Shown piece after piece: positions 1 through 8,978 of a stretch of 64,000 nucleotides of DNA. The notes under the pieces are model-generated. The model was given only the letters and a program-made list of their open reading frames with translations. It ran no database searches and was not told the origin of the DNA. Location of the stretch: positions 479,040-543,039 of the forward strand of contig NZ_JBHZRJ010000004.1 of NCBI RefSeq assembly GCF_043641555.1, in the 5' to 3' direction. The first letter of the stretch is position 1, and every line of letters starts with the position of its first letter. Position numbers and translations under genes: made by a program. Origin of the DNA: Saccharospirillum alexandrii_A. GTDB taxonomy: Bacteria; Pseudomonadota; Gammaproteobacteria; Pseudomonadales; Natronospirillaceae.

Positions 1-489
1 GTATTCGTCAGCCAGAACTTCGGAGCCCGCCAACTGGATCGTATTCGACGCTTTCTGTTGGTCAGTGCGGCGAATGCCATGCTGATTGCCGTCATTTTTG
101 TCGGTTTGCTGGTCGGTTTTACCGAGCAACTGGTGACGGTGTTTTTGCAGGAAGACGAATCCAGTGTCATCGCATTGGCTGTCGAATTAGTAAGCTGGAT
201 ATGGCCGGTATTTTTGGTGAATGGCTTGACGATGATCGTCACCTCCTATCTCACCGCACTGCATTTGCCGGTGGCGTCAGCACTGATTGCCATGAGCAGA
301 GGCCTGATTTTGCCAGCAGTGCTGTTGATCAGCTTCTTCGTGCTGCTGCCAAAACAGCCGTTTATCGTTGCCATCCCCTTGGCCGAATGGCTGACCTTCG
401 GTTTGGCGTTATTCTTCTTATGGCGGTACTTTCCGAATACGACGTTGTTTGAGCGCACTGGTCAATCAGTTACCACCCGTGCCGCTTAA
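1..489 (+). CDS. MATE-family multidrug/Na+ antiporter, 3' part only
   Basis: The reading frame is open from base 1, so the start lies outside the window; 162 residues are visible. They are very hydrophobic and contain about four membrane segments. The visible beginning reads QNFGAR, a motif typical of the second half of MATE (multi antimicrobial extrusion) exporters, followed by helices around residues 25-45, 58-80, 95-115 and 122-142. MATE proteins export cationic drugs or metabolites across the inner membrane using Na+ or H+ gradients. The family call rests on the QNFGAR motif and helix pattern; the substrate cannot be deduced. A stem-loop follows the stop codon. Confidence 0.7.
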   Translation, partial: VFVSQNFGARQLDRIRRFLLVSAANAMLIAVIFVGLLVGFTEQLVTVFLQEDESSVIALAVELVSWIWPVFLVNGLTMIVTSYLTALHLPVASALIAMSRGLILPAVLLISFFVLLPKQPFIVAIPLAEWLTFGLALFFLWRYFPNTTLFERTGQSVTTRAA

Positions 490-497
490 CCTTTTAT

Positions 498-526
498 GAG
501 CGCGGGTGTTTGCACCCGCAGCGCTC
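498..526. terminator. Stem-loop after the MATE gene
   Basis: GAGCGC plus GGGTG pairs with CACCC plus GCGCTC around a TTTG loop, with small bulges. It lies 9 bases after the MATE stop and about 50 bases from the convergent ABC gene end. There is no T-run, so termination is inferred from position only. Confidence 0.45.
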
Positions 527-575
527 GATCCTGTGCGGGCGCTATTGTTTGAGAAAGACCCTGCGGGTCTGATCA

Positions 576-2153
576 TTACCCTGCTGTTGTTACTCTGTTG
601 ATTGTCCAGCCGGAGTTCGTTCTTGCTGATGGGTCTTTGGGCGCATCGTTCACGCTCGGCGTGAGGGACTCATTGGGCTCGAAAATGAGCCGGGTTTTGA
701 TCAGCGCCGGGTGTTCATCCTCGCGATGGCTGACAAACAGCAATGTGGTCGGGCCAGTATCCAGGATGCGCTCCATGGCGGCCAACACCCGAAAGCGATT
801 AACGTCGTCCAGACCCTGGGTCGGCTCGTCGAGAATCAGCAAGGGTGGCTGTTTGATCAATGCCCGGGCGATCAGCACCAGACGTTGCTCGCCGGTCGAG
901 AGGCTGCGAAAGGCATCGCCGGCGCGGTGATCCAGCCCCAGCAGTTCAAGCCACTGGTGGGCCAGGTGGGCTTCTTCGGCGCCGGTGTTGGTGTAGACCC
1001 CGATCGAATCGGTCAGGCCGGAGACCACGGCCGTAATCACATTGCCAGCAACGCGGTAATCCCGATGCAAGGCGCCGGAGACCAGCCCCAGGTGTTTTTT
1101 AATGTCCCAGATGGTTTCTCCACGGCCACGTCGATAGCCGAAAACGGTCAGATGGTTGGCGTAGCACTGTGGGTGGTCGCCACTGACCAGGCTCAGCAGC
1201 GTCGACTTGCCACAGCCATTGGGACCGATGATCTGGGTGTGCTCGCCCGGCATCAGTTGCCAGTTCAGGCCCTCGAACTGAACGCCGGTGGCGTATTCCA
1301 CCTTGCCGTTCTGTAAATCGACAAGCGGCTGATCGGCGGGCCAGTCAGGGAGTTGAAAGTCCGACTGACGGGGCGGCAGGGTAAGCGCATCGGCGCGAGT
1401 GAAGGCGAGGGCGGCCTGCCAGTCCGGGTGGGCCTGAACCTCATCGGCAACACCGTTTAGCACCAGCCTTCCGCGATCCAGCAAGGCCAGGTGGCTGGCC
1501 CAGGCGGGAATGTCCTGGCGCTGGTTGATCAGCAGCATCAGCCACTGGCCCTGTTCGGCGAGCAGTCCGAGTGCCTGTTCAAGATCGTGTCTCGCCTTCG
1601 GGTCGAGCCCTTCATAGGGTTCATCGAGCAGCAGTAAATCCGGCTGTTCCAGCACGGCCCGGGCCAGCATGACTTTGCGGCCTTCACCGGAGCTGAGCAG
1701 GCGGTAACCGCGATCCAGCAAGCCGCTCATGCCCAGGCTGGATACCAGCTCGTCGTGGCGGGCTGACCAGGGGGTAATTTCTTCCATCAATGCACGCACC
1801 GGGGTACCCGGATCAATGTGATCGGTCAGGTCGGTCTCATCCCGGTATAGCTCTCGTTCGTACAACGCCTGCTGATTCTCCAGCGACAGCCAGTGCACTC
1901 GCTTCGGCCGATCCCTTAACCTGCCTGACGCCGGCTGCATTTCATCACACAGCAATCGCGCCAGCGTGCTTTTGCCGCTGCCATTGCCACCCAGCACCAC
2001 CCAGCGCTCGCCGGGTTCCAGGCTCCAGTCGGTCAGGTGCAAGGCAGGCCCTTTGGGCGCCGCGACGGTGAGGTGTTCAAACTGCATGCCGATACCCGCA
2101 TTGTGGTGAAAGGGGGTTACGCTAGGCGTAGCCTGCGCAGTGATCAAGCTCAT
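576..2153 (-). CDS. modF: ModF-like protein with two ABC ATPase domains
   Basis: Two complete ABC ATPase domains are fused in one soluble chain of about 525 residues. The first has Walker A GGNGSGKST near residue 55, a signature LSSGEGRK and Walker B LLLLDEP; the second has Walker A GPNGCGKST near residue 310, signature LSTGEQRL and Walker B LLILDEPTQGLD. The second half closely resembles E. coli ModF as I recall it (the GETIWDIKKH and LLFVSH segments). ModF (also called PhrA) is a cytoplasmic ATPase linked to molybdate genes, of unclear role. No modABC genes lie nearby, so a molybdate role here is untested. An ATG at 2153 is preferred to the upstream TTG; the ribosome site is weak for both, and a start at 2087 is also possible. 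Confidence 0.8.
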   Translation of the reverse strand: MSLITAQATPSVTPFHHNAGIGMQFEHLTVAAPKGPALHLTDWSLEPGERWVVLGGNGSGKSTLARLLCDEMQPASGRLRDRPKRVHWLSLENQQALYERELYRDETDLTDHIDPGTPVRALMEEITPWSARHDELVSSLGMSGLLDRGYRLLSSGEGRKVMLARAVLEQPDLLLLDEPYEGLDPKARHDLEQALGLLAEQGQWLMLLINQRQDIPAWASHLALLDRGRLVLNGVADEVQAHPDWQAALAFTRADALTLPPRQSDFQLPDWPADQPLVDLQNGKVEYATGVQFEGLNWQLMPGEHTQIIGPNGCGKSTLLSLVSGDHPQCYANHLTVFGYRRGRGETIWDIKKHLGLVSGALHRDYRVAGNVITAVVSGLTDSIGVYTNTGAEEAHLAHQWLELLGLDHRAGDAFRSLSTGEQRLVLIARALIKQPPLLILDEPTQGLDDVNRFRVLAAMERILDTGPTTLLFVSHREDEHPALIKTRLIFEPNESLTPSVNDAPKDPSARTNSGWTINRVTTAG

Positions 2154-2401
2154 CTTTGCCAAGAGGGTGTTGCAGATTGTGATTCACTAGCCACGCAATG
2201 GTGCTCCGTTCGTGCTCATGCGACGTAGGTGACACAATTGGGGAGAAAGCGTTGTGCGGGAACGTGCGTTCGGGCTGCTTTCCCGCACGGTTCAATTGCG
2301 CTTTGAATGACCCCTGTGGTGCAATGCCTTGTCGAATCACCCTATTTTTTAACGGTACTCGTGGTGCCGAACAGAAACCAACACCTAGCTGGAGAGTCTT
2401 G
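2154..2401. promoter_or_regulatory. Divergent intergenic region modF / gdhA
   Basis: Both flanking genes point away from this 248-base gap, so it must hold their promoters. A ribosome site GGAGAG precedes gdhA by a normal distance. I see no convincing -35/-10 pair or operator. Confidence 0.4.
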
Positions 2402-3751
2402 ATGTCTGCTCGTTTGGACGAAAAACTGGATTTGATCTACCGGGATGTGCTGCACCGAAACCCGGGCGAAGAAGAGTTTCACCAAGCGGTTCAGGAGGTG
2501 CTGGAGACGCTGGGGCCGGTGATGAGCAAGTACCCGGAGTTTGTCGACCGTAAGGTCATTCAGCGCATCTGTGAGCCGGAACGGCAGATCATTTTTCGAG
2601 TGCCCTGGCAGGACGATAAAGGCGAATTTCACATTAACCGGGCATTTCGGGTGGAGTTCAACTCGGCGCTGGGGCCTTACAAGGGCGGCATGCGGTTTCA
2701 CCCCTCGGTGTACCTCGGCATTATCAAGTTCCTGGGGTTCGAACAAATTTTCAAAAATTCACTGAGCGGTATGCCCATTGGTGGCGGTAAGGGTGGCAGC
2801 GATTTCGACCCCAAGGGTAAGTCTGATGCGGAAGTCATGCGCTTTTGCCAGAGCCTGATGACCGAGTTGTACCGCCATCTGGGTGAAAATACCGATGTGC
2901 CCGCCGGTGACATCGGCGTTGGCAAACGCGAAATCGGCTACCTGTTCGGCCAGTACAAACGCATTACCAACCGCTATGAATCCGGCGTGCTGACGGGCAA
3001 GGGGCTCGACTGGGGCGGCATTTTGGCGCGCAATGAAGCGACCGGGTATGGACTGGTTTACTTCGTTGATGAAATGCTGAAAGCCAAAAAAGACAGTCTG
3101 GATGGCAAAACCGTCGTGGTCTCCGGTTCGGGCAACGTGGCCATTTACGCCATCGAGAAAGCTACTCAGCTTGGTGCCAAAGTGATTGCCTGTTCCGATT
3201 CCAGTGGCGTTGTCGTCGACGAAGAGGGCATTGATCTCGATCTGGTTAAGCAGTTGAAGGAAGTGGAGCGTCGCCGTCTGAGTGCCTATACCGAAACCCG
3301 CACCAGCGCCAAATACAGTGAGAACGGGGATATATGGAGCGTTGCGTGCGACGTTGCCTTGCCCTGTGCGACCCAGAATGAGTTGAACGGGAAAGATGCC
3401 AAGAATCTGGTCGAAAACGGCGTGGTGGTAGTCGCCGAAGGCGCGAATATGCCGACCACACCGGAAGCGGCGCGCATCTTTGCAGAGGCAGGCATTGCCT
3501 TTGGACCCGGCAAGGCCGCCAATGCGGGTGGGGTTGCCACCAGCGCGCTGGAAATGCAGCAGAACGCGAGCCGCGACTGCTGGACATTCGAGCACACGGA
3601 ATCCCGCTTGCACCAGATCATGGTCGATATTCACAAGTCGGCCTATGAGACCGCCGATGAGTTTGGCTCGCCCGGTAACTACGTGGTCGGCGCCAACATC
3701 GCCGGCTTCTTGAAAGTCGCCCGTGCCATGGATGCGATGGGTCTGGTTTAA
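2402..3751 (+). CDS. gdhA: NADP-dependent glutamate dehydrogenase
   Basis: The 449-residue product matches the length of E. coli GdhA (447). The glutamate/2-oxoglutarate site is present as KGGMRFHPSV and GGGKGGSDFDPKGKS, which carries the catalytic lysine; the C-terminal Rossmann domain shows GSGNVAIYA. It forms a cytoplasmic hexamer that aminates 2-oxoglutarate with ammonium and NADPH, assimilating nitrogen when ammonium is plentiful. The ATG at 2402 is chosen over longer in-frame starts because it has a GGAGAG ribosome site and starts where the family starts (MSARLDEKLDLIYRD). The gene appears monocistronic. Confidence 0.95.
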   Translation: MSARLDEKLDLIYRDVLHRNPGEEEFHQAVQEVLETLGPVMSKYPEFVDRKVIQRICEPERQIIFRVPWQDDKGEFHINRAFRVEFNSALGPYKGGMRFHPSVYLGIIKFLGFEQIFKNSLSGMPIGGGKGGSDFDPKGKSDAEVMRFCQSLMTELYRHLGENTDVPAGDIGVGKREIGYLFGQYKRITNRYESGVLTGKGLDWGGILARNEATGYGLVYFVDEMLKAKKDSLDGKTVVVSGSGNVAIYAIEKATQLGAKVIACSDSSGVVVDEEGIDLDLVKQLKEVERRRLSAYTETRTSAKYSENGDIWSVACDVALPCATQNELNGKDAKNLVENGVVVVAEGANMPTTPEAARIFAEAGIAFGPGKAANAGGVATSALEMQQNASRDCWTFEHTESRLHQIMVDIHKSAYETADEFGSPGNYVVGANIAGFLKVARAMDAMGLV

Positions 3752-3755
3752 CCCG

Positions 3756-6344
3756 TCATGTCGGCCACCAGCACAGGCAGCGCTGAGTGACCACATCCGA
3801 TACCAGGCGCAGCGGCGATGCGCCTGCGTCGATGACCTTAACGCAGCGCGCGACGGCTTCATCCCGGCCCGCCTCGCTGTCTTCCGGGTGAGCCAGGCCT
3901 GGGTGTTCGGTCAGCAGATCCAGTTGAACCCGCTGGTCTGACCCGTGCGGGAAAAGCGCGACGTAGCCCGTCTGGTTTTCCACCAGATCCATAAAAAAGT
4001 GCGAGCCATAAGACAGCTCGGGCACCAGTCCACGCCCAAGGTCGGCCACCTCGGCCAGAACCGTCACACGGTGGATATCCGAGAATCGCACGGGTACGCC
4101 CAGTTCCGGGCTGCTGGCTCCCCAGCGGCCGGGGCCAATCAGCAGCACCCGGTCGTTGGGTTCAAGGTGCCGGTTCCAGTCTCCGATCAGTCGGGCAACC
4201 GACTGCTTTTGCGATTGAGAGAGCGGTGCGTAGGCTTCTGTGTCCACCCAGAGAACGCGGTTGAAGGTCCAGTCCATGGTGCCGCCCATAACCTGCCCTT
4301 GGGTCTGAAATAGCACCCGTTCATCTGGAACTGACTGGGGGAACTCTACCGCGCGCTCTGCCCCCAGAGTCCCGAGTGGGCGGCACTGCACCAGGTTGAT
4401 ATGGGGCCTACCCTGATCATCGAGCCTCAGGGTGAACTCGGTATCCACCGGTTGGCCATAAGCGTGCTCCAGCCGCTGCAGGCAGCGTTGCAGTTCGGTA
4501 ACGAAGGCTGTCTGGTTCAGCAAAGCCTGAAACGTCAGTCGCCAGATCGGGCTGGTCAGTTTCAGTTCCCGGGCGCGTTGGCTGGCATCCCGGTCGACTT
4601 CTGCCAGATGGTCAAACGGCAGGTCGATCGCCTCCGCCGCAAGGCGTTGCAACGGCACGGTGGTCAGGCTAGTGCCGGTGATATCCAGTACATCCACCTG
4701 ATGTTGTGAATGCTGGTAGCGTTCTTCCCGGTTCCGGTAAGGCTGCTTGTTCGGTTGATCCAGGGCGATCATGGCGGCGTGATCACCGCTGATGCGATCC
4801 ACCGCCCGGGTGCCCAACCCCATCACCAGGCGAACCATGCCGGCGCCCGGGTCCATGCTTTCATCCCAGACGTAGGCGTTTCGTGATACCGCGACTCCGG
4901 CGGCATCGGGCAGGTAATAGGATGCGTGGTAGCAGCCATTGACGCGTTGAATCAACAAGGCCATTGATTCTTCCTGGCCGAGCAACCCTCGTTGCTCCCT
5001 GTAATGCAGAGCGTCATGATTGAAAGCTGACGCATAGACGGTGAGAATTGCCTGTTCGAGCGCCGCCAGCCGTTCGTCCGGACTGCCCTGGTTAACCAGA
5101 AACACGCTCTCGTATTTGCCAGCAAAGGCGTTGCCGAACCCATCTTCCTGCAGGCTGCTGGAGCGAACCATGATCGGGTATTGACCATAGTAGTCGAGCA
5201 GGCGTTCCAGCCCCTGGCGAATTTCCGTCGGGAAAGTGCCGCTTAGAATTGCGTTACGCAAAGCGGGTGCATCTCGGTAGACGCCAGTCGCTGTTCGCTG
5301 CTGCACGATGTGCACCCAGCAGTCGTTGTGTACCAGAAACGAATAAAACGCATCGGCGCCCAGGTGCCATGAATCGTGTGGGTCGAGGCTGTTTGCGGTT
5401 AACTCGGGTTCATCGCGAGCCAGAATCGCCCGGGCGAGCACCATACCCACAGCCTTGCCGCCAATAAACCCGCTGCCGATCAGCCGCTGCCGAATGCCGA
5501 CCAGATCGGCCAGAGACAGGTAGGCTCGCGCCAGCGACAGCATGCGTGGCTGGCGCGCGATCAGCACGGTCAGAATCCGTTCTTTGAGTGTGTCGTCTTC
5601 ACCCGTTTCGGCCAGGCGTTGCTCGGCCTGAACAAAGAGCGTTTCCCAGTAATCGAGCGCGAGACGTTGGCTGTCGGCGTTGTTTTGTTGTGCGATGGCC
5701 GCTTGCAGGGCAGTGGCAGAGGCGCTGTCCAGCACCGGTTCGAAGCGATCGTCTTGGTGCCAGAGGTGTGGCAGAAACAGGGTCGGGCGGTGACGTTTCC
5801 AGACTTTTACCGGCTGCAGTTGGCGGGATGACTCGTGATGGTGGATATCGACCAGTACCTGGGTTGTCTCACGAATGCGCGCCACCGTGGCACGCGAGTG
5901 GCGCCGGGAATTCAGGGCGAAATAGGCGACGGTGTCCAGTTCATAAAGGTAGGGGCACACCACCTGAAAAAAGTGACCCACCATGGTGTCGGTGGCCCAG
6001 GCGTCGAGCAGTTCCGAGAGACTGTCGAACACGTAAAAGGCGCCGGCGCCGTAATCAGTAATCAACTGCCAGACGCGTTGGGTAAACGACTCGAAGCCGC
6101 CTTCCGCCTCGACAGACACCACCCGGACACCGGGCCCGGCCTCAAGCAGTGGCGCTTGTTGCCCAAAACGCACGTAGATGATGTCACGGTGTTGCGTGGC
6201 CGCGGCTTTGGCAAAAAGTGTGGCCAAGCGCCGGTAATCATCGAGGTCGCTGACTCGCCAGACGACGTTGTCGCCAATGCGCAGGTCATCGAGCAGACGG
6301 TCGAGCGGGTGTAGGCCGGTGGAAACCCTGGAGTGGTTCGTCAT
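3756..6344 (-). CDS. PPDK_N ATP-grasp protein with RecA/KaiC-like N-terminus
   Basis: This 862-residue protein is often labelled PEP/pyruvate-binding. Residues 1-200 look like a KaiC/RadA-type RecA fold (TGLHPLDRLLDDLRIGDN...) but the Walker A position reads GDNVVWR, with no GKT/S; a Walker B-like strand AFYVFDS is at 102-108. Residues 290-657 form the pyruvate-phosphate-dikinase N-terminal ATP-grasp domain: GGKAVG (295-300), RSSSLQEDGFGNAFAGKYES (394-413) and the closing VQCRPL (652-657). A C-terminal domain has GPGRWGASSPELG (737-749). The phosphohistidine swivel domain and PEP-binding TIM barrel of PEP synthase are absent, so it cannot be a complete PEP synthase. Its ATG directly follows the fosA stop (TGAATG). 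The reaction is unknown. Confidence 0.75.
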   Translation of the reverse strand: MTNHSRVSTGLHPLDRLLDDLRIGDNVVWRVSDLDDYRRLATLFAKAAATQHRDIIYVRFGQQAPLLEAGPGVRVVSVEAEGGFESFTQRVWQLITDYGAGAFYVFDSLSELLDAWATDTMVGHFFQVVCPYLYELDTVAYFALNSRRHSRATVARIRETTQVLVDIHHHESSRQLQPVKVWKRHRPTLFLPHLWHQDDRFEPVLDSASATALQAAIAQQNNADSQRLALDYWETLFVQAEQRLAETGEDDTLKERILTVLIARQPRMLSLARAYLSLADLVGIRQRLIGSGFIGGKAVGMVLARAILARDEPELTANSLDPHDSWHLGADAFYSFLVHNDCWVHIVQQRTATGVYRDAPALRNAILSGTFPTEIRQGLERLLDYYGQYPIMVRSSSLQEDGFGNAFAGKYESVFLVNQGSPDERLAALEQAILTVYASAFNHDALHYREQRGLLGQEESMALLIQRVNGCYHASYYLPDAAGVAVSRNAYVWDESMDPGAGMVRLVMGLGTRAVDRISGDHAAMIALDQPNKQPYRNREERYQHSQHQVDVLDITGTSLTTVPLQRLAAEAIDLPFDHLAEVDRDASQRARELKLTSPIWRLTFQALLNQTAFVTELQRCLQRLEHAYGQPVDTEFTLRLDDQGRPHINLVQCRPLGTLGAERAVEFPQSVPDERVLFQTQGQVMGGTMDWTFNRVLWVDTEAYAPLSQSQKQSVARLIGDWNRHLEPNDRVLLIGPGRWGASSPELGVPVRFSDIHRVTVLAEVADLGRGLVPELSYGSHFFMDLVENQTGYVALFPHGSDQRVQLDLLTEHPGLAHPEDSEAGRDEAVARCVKVIDAGASPLRLVSDVVTQRCLCWWPT

Positions 6345-6770
6345 TCAATCGCCTTCTTCCTGAGCATACAGCTCAAGTCCATTGTACGGGTGCGCGTTCA
6401 ATGCCGCCAGGCGACTCGCCAGATCGCCACTGTGTATCTCCAGCTTGTGCCCGTCCGGGTCCAGAAAATAGAGCGACACGCCTTCGCTTTTGTTGTCTTT
6501 CCAGACCGTGGCTTTGTGCTGGCCAATGGCGTCAGCACAGGTTTCAAACGCCATGGGGTCAACCGAGAAGGCCAGGTGCGTATAGTCAGCGCGTGGGACG
6601 GGCTGGGTTTGGGTGTCGAGCGACAGGCATATCCAGTCGTTACCCGCTTCAAGGTAAGCACCTCTGGCCCACTTCGCCACCGGTGTTAACCCCACGACCG
6701 TCACGTAAAAATCGAATGACCGTTCAAGGTCGCTGACGGCCAGAGTTACGTGGTTAATGCCGGTGATCAT
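6345..6770 (-). CDS. fosA: FosA-type fosfomycin glutathione transferase
   Basis: The 141-residue product is a single glyoxalase/VOC-fold subunit that aligns over its length with FosA of Pseudomonas as I recall it. The metal ligands are present at H7 (INHVTL), H65 (DYTHLAF) and E111 (DGHKLEIH), and the potassium-loop residues K-S-E-G lie at 94-97. FosA is a dimeric Mn2+/K+ enzyme that opens the epoxide of fosfomycin by adding glutathione. The ribosome site AGGAG is clear. Its stop codon abuts the start of the ATP-grasp gene with no gap, so the two are almost certainly co-transcribed and translationally coupled. Another VOC-family substrate is possible, but the residue pattern is FosA-like. Confidence 0.82.
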   Translation of the reverse strand: MITGINHVTLAVSDLERSFDFYVTVVGLTPVAKWARGAYLEAGNDWICLSLDTQTQPVPRADYTHLAFSVDPMAFETCADAIGQHKATVWKDNKSEGVSLYFLDPDGHKLEIHSGDLASRLAALNAHPYNGLELYAQEEGD

Positions 6771-6965
6771 GCTGGGCTCCTGTGGCTAAAAGGAATAAAG
6801 CTCAGGGTAACTGAAAAATGAATCGAAGGTGTCTCAGAGGCTTCTTTATAATTATCTGTCACGGGTGTCGAATTCAAGACCGGTTGTTCGACTATTCAGG
6901 GCAGCGACAATAGTAAGCTATGGTTCTGCGTGCCTGTTAGTAACTCACACGAAGGAGAGCATCAG

Positions 6966-7274
6966 ATGGTCAGCAGTCCCGAAAAGGTAGCAATGGAAAA
7001 CATCAACAGCCCCGGTCACGTTGTGCGGGTGGATAAACGCAAGTATGAGGCGATGAAAACTGCGCTGCTGGCGGTGATACCAAACACTGAACCCGGGTTG
7101 ACCGTTGCCGAGCTCAAGCAACAACTGTTGCCGCTGCTACCCGAAGACCTGTTTCCGGGTGGCGACAAAGCGGGCTGGTGGCTGAAAGGCGTGCAGTTGG
7201 ACCTGGAAGCCAAGGCCATTATCGTCCGGGAGAATACAAAACCGCTCAGGCTGCATTTAAAGGGCGGGTCTTAG
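6966..7274 (+). CDS. Small conserved protein, DUF6958-like
   Basis: 102 residues, soluble, no signal peptide. An ATG at 6966 with GAAGGAGAG just upstream is preferred to the longer frame from 6930. The sequence VRVDKRKYEAMKTALLAV.. followed by a compact acidic/basic region ending in KPLRLHLKGG resembles a small family of unknown function (I associate it with DUF6958; not verified). The wording GLTVAELKQQLLPLL and GWWLKGVQLDLEA suggests a winged-helix-like fold, which is inference. It stands alone between fosA and the AraC gene. Confidence 0.7.
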   Translation: MVSSPEKVAMENINSPGHVVRVDKRKYEAMKTALLAVIPNTEPGLTVAELKQQLLPLLPEDLFPGGDKAGWWLKGVQLDLEAKAIIVRENTKPLRLHLKGGS

Positions 7275-7377
7275 GTCGTTTATCCGTGGGTCTGCTTGCC
7301 CGTTCTGGAGCAGAGTTGCTATTGTCTTGAAGCAAGCCGACTACGTTTTCGGCCATTAACTCAGAGTAAATCAGGCC

Positions 7378-8235
7378 ATGACACATCCAAACCAACCTCT
7401 GTTCTGGCGAGATTCGCGCATGCCCCACGTGGAATTGCGCAAGGTCGATGATGGCCGCAAGGTGTGTTACGCGCCGCACAGTCATACTCAGTGGTCACTG
7501 GGTGCCATCACGGCGGGCGAGAGCACGTTTCATTACCGCGATGATCGTTACAACATCAGTGCCGGGGACCTGGTGCTGATGAATCCGGGGTGGGTGCATG
7601 CCTGTAATCCCATCGAAGATCAGCCCTGGGCCTATCTGATGCTGTATGTCGATGCCAACTGGCTGACACAACTTCGATACGCGGCGGGCTTGCTGGATAT
7701 GCCAAGTTGGCGAGATATTTCTACTCCGGTTATTTCGGATGCCGCCTGGTATGAAGGCTATTGCCGCATGGCCAATTGTTTGCTGGACCCGCAGCGAGCC
7801 CTGCTGGATAAACAGACGGAAGTGGTTGAGTACCTCGCTGCACTGATGCAGGCCTTGGCCGGTCAACCGGCCGAGCCTATACCCAATGCACCCGCCTCTC
7901 TTCGGGAACTCGCCGTTTATCTGAACGATCACGCGGTGGACGAGATATCCCTGGATGATTTGTGTGATCGCTCGGGCTACAGCCCCGGCCATTTAATTCG
8001 TGCCTTCAAACAGCATTTTGGGCTCACGCCCCATGCTTATCTGATCAATCGCCGGGTCCAACTGGGCCAGCGTGACCTTAAGCGGGGCACACCCATCTCC
8101 GAGGCTGCGCTGAACGCCGGTTTTAACGATCAGCCGCACTTCCAGCGCACCTTCAAGCGACTGGTCGCCGCCACCCCGAACCAGTATCGCCAGTCGTCAC
8201 TCAACCAGCAGGTAGACGCAGCTGGCGGCGAGTAA
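7378..8235 (+). CDS. AraC-family transcriptional regulator
   Basis: 285 residues. The N-terminal part (about 1-150) is a cupin-type ligand-binding domain (HSHTQWSLGAITAGES.., YNISAGDLVLMNPGWVHACNP). The C-terminal part (about 180-280) is the two-helix-turn-helix AraC DNA-binding domain (LDDLCDRSGYSPGHLIRAFKQHFG and the closing GFNDQPHFQRTFKRLVAATPNQYR). Its 3' end overlaps the convergent LysE-type exporter gene by 39 bases. AraC regulators with this N-terminus are commonly found beside LysE exporters and are thought to sense the exported amino acid; that link is inference here. Confidence 0.9.
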   Translation: MTHPNQPLFWRDSRMPHVELRKVDDGRKVCYAPHSHTQWSLGAITAGESTFHYRDDRYNISAGDLVLMNPGWVHACNPIEDQPWAYLMLYVDANWLTQLRYAAGLLDMPSWRDISTPVISDAAWYEGYCRMANCLLDPQRALLDKQTEVVEYLAALMQALAGQPAEPIPNAPASLRELAVYLNDHAVDEISLDDLCDRSGYSPGHLIRAFKQHFGLTPHAYLINRRVQLGQRDLKRGTPISEAALNAGFNDQPHFQRTFKRLVAATPNQYRQSSLNQQVDAAGGE

Positions 8236-8790
8236 TATCGCCAGGGCCCGGTTGATTGTGATCAGTACCGCAGGGCGATGAACGTAACGGCGCAGGAACG
8301 CGCCAGCGTAAACCCAGCTCCCCAGCGACAACCAGCAAATGGGCAAATACAGCAAGGCAAAAAGGATGACCTGCTGTATATCATGCCCGTTGGTATAAGC
8401 CCCGATACCCGAAGCCGAAGCCAGCCAGGCCTTGGGATTCAGCCACTGCATCAGTGCTCCCGTCATGAAGCCCGGCGCTTCGTTGTTGCCTCCCTCCGGC
8501 AATTGACCATCGTCCCGAAACAGCCGAACACTCAAATAGAGCAGAAAAGCGATACCGGCCCAGCGCAGCGCTTCCTGTAACCCGGGAACGACCGCCAGCA
8601 TAGAATAGAGCCCCAGCCCGACGGCGATAAACAGGGCGATAAACCCCAGACTGGCACCGGTGACGAACACCAGCCCCTGCCTGAGCGGGTAACGGGTGCC
8701 GCTGGTGAGACACACCAGATTTACCGGCCCCGGTGAAATTGAGGCGGCCAGCGCAAACGCTGACATTGGCAGAATCATGGAAAGGCTCAT
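8197..8790 (-). CDS. LysE/RhtB-family amino-acid exporter
   Basis: 197 residues with about six membrane helices. The N-terminus contains the family hallmark SPGPVNLVCL near residues 16-25 and the glycine-rich second helix GASLGFIALFIAVGLG; NPKAWL in the middle is also diagnostic. The family exports amino acids or homoserine lactone-like compounds across the inner membrane. The start at 8790 is chosen because CAGGAG lies 7 bases upstream and it matches family starts (MSLSMILPMSAFALAAS); the longer frame to 8853 adds a non-hydrophobic tail. The gene ends inside the AraC coding region. Confidence 0.88.
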   Translation of the reverse strand: MSLSMILPMSAFALAASISPGPVNLVCLTSGTRYPLRQGLVFVTGASLGFIALFIAVGLGLYSMLAVVPGLQEALRWAGIAFLLYLSVRLFRDDGQLPEGGNNEAPGFMTGALMQWLNPKAWLASASGIGAYTNGHDIQQVILFALLYLPICWLSLGSWVYAGAFLRRYVHRPAVLITINRALAILLAASCVYLLVE

Positions 8791-8978
8791 TGCTATTCTC
8801 CTGGGTGGCAATGGCTGCAGTCTGCTATGGCGGTGGGTCAGGGTATTGCACAAAATTGAGGTGAATGCTTATCGGCGGAAACTGCCGGGGCTTCATTGGG
8901 TGCAGTATTTGTGATCCAGGTTTCAGTCGACAGTGCCCGGTTCGATATACTAACCGGGCACTACAAAGGAGATTTGCT

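Noticed and set aside
2759..3862. 367-residue open frame on the minus strand across gdhA
   Set aside because: It is a shadow of the GC-rich gdhA gene: no ribosome site, low-complexity His/Gly-rich translation, and gdhA is certain.
3756..6344. Annotation as phosphoenolpyruvate synthase
   Set aside because: Only the ATP-grasp part is present; the phosphohistidine and PEP/pyruvate-binding barrel domains are missing.
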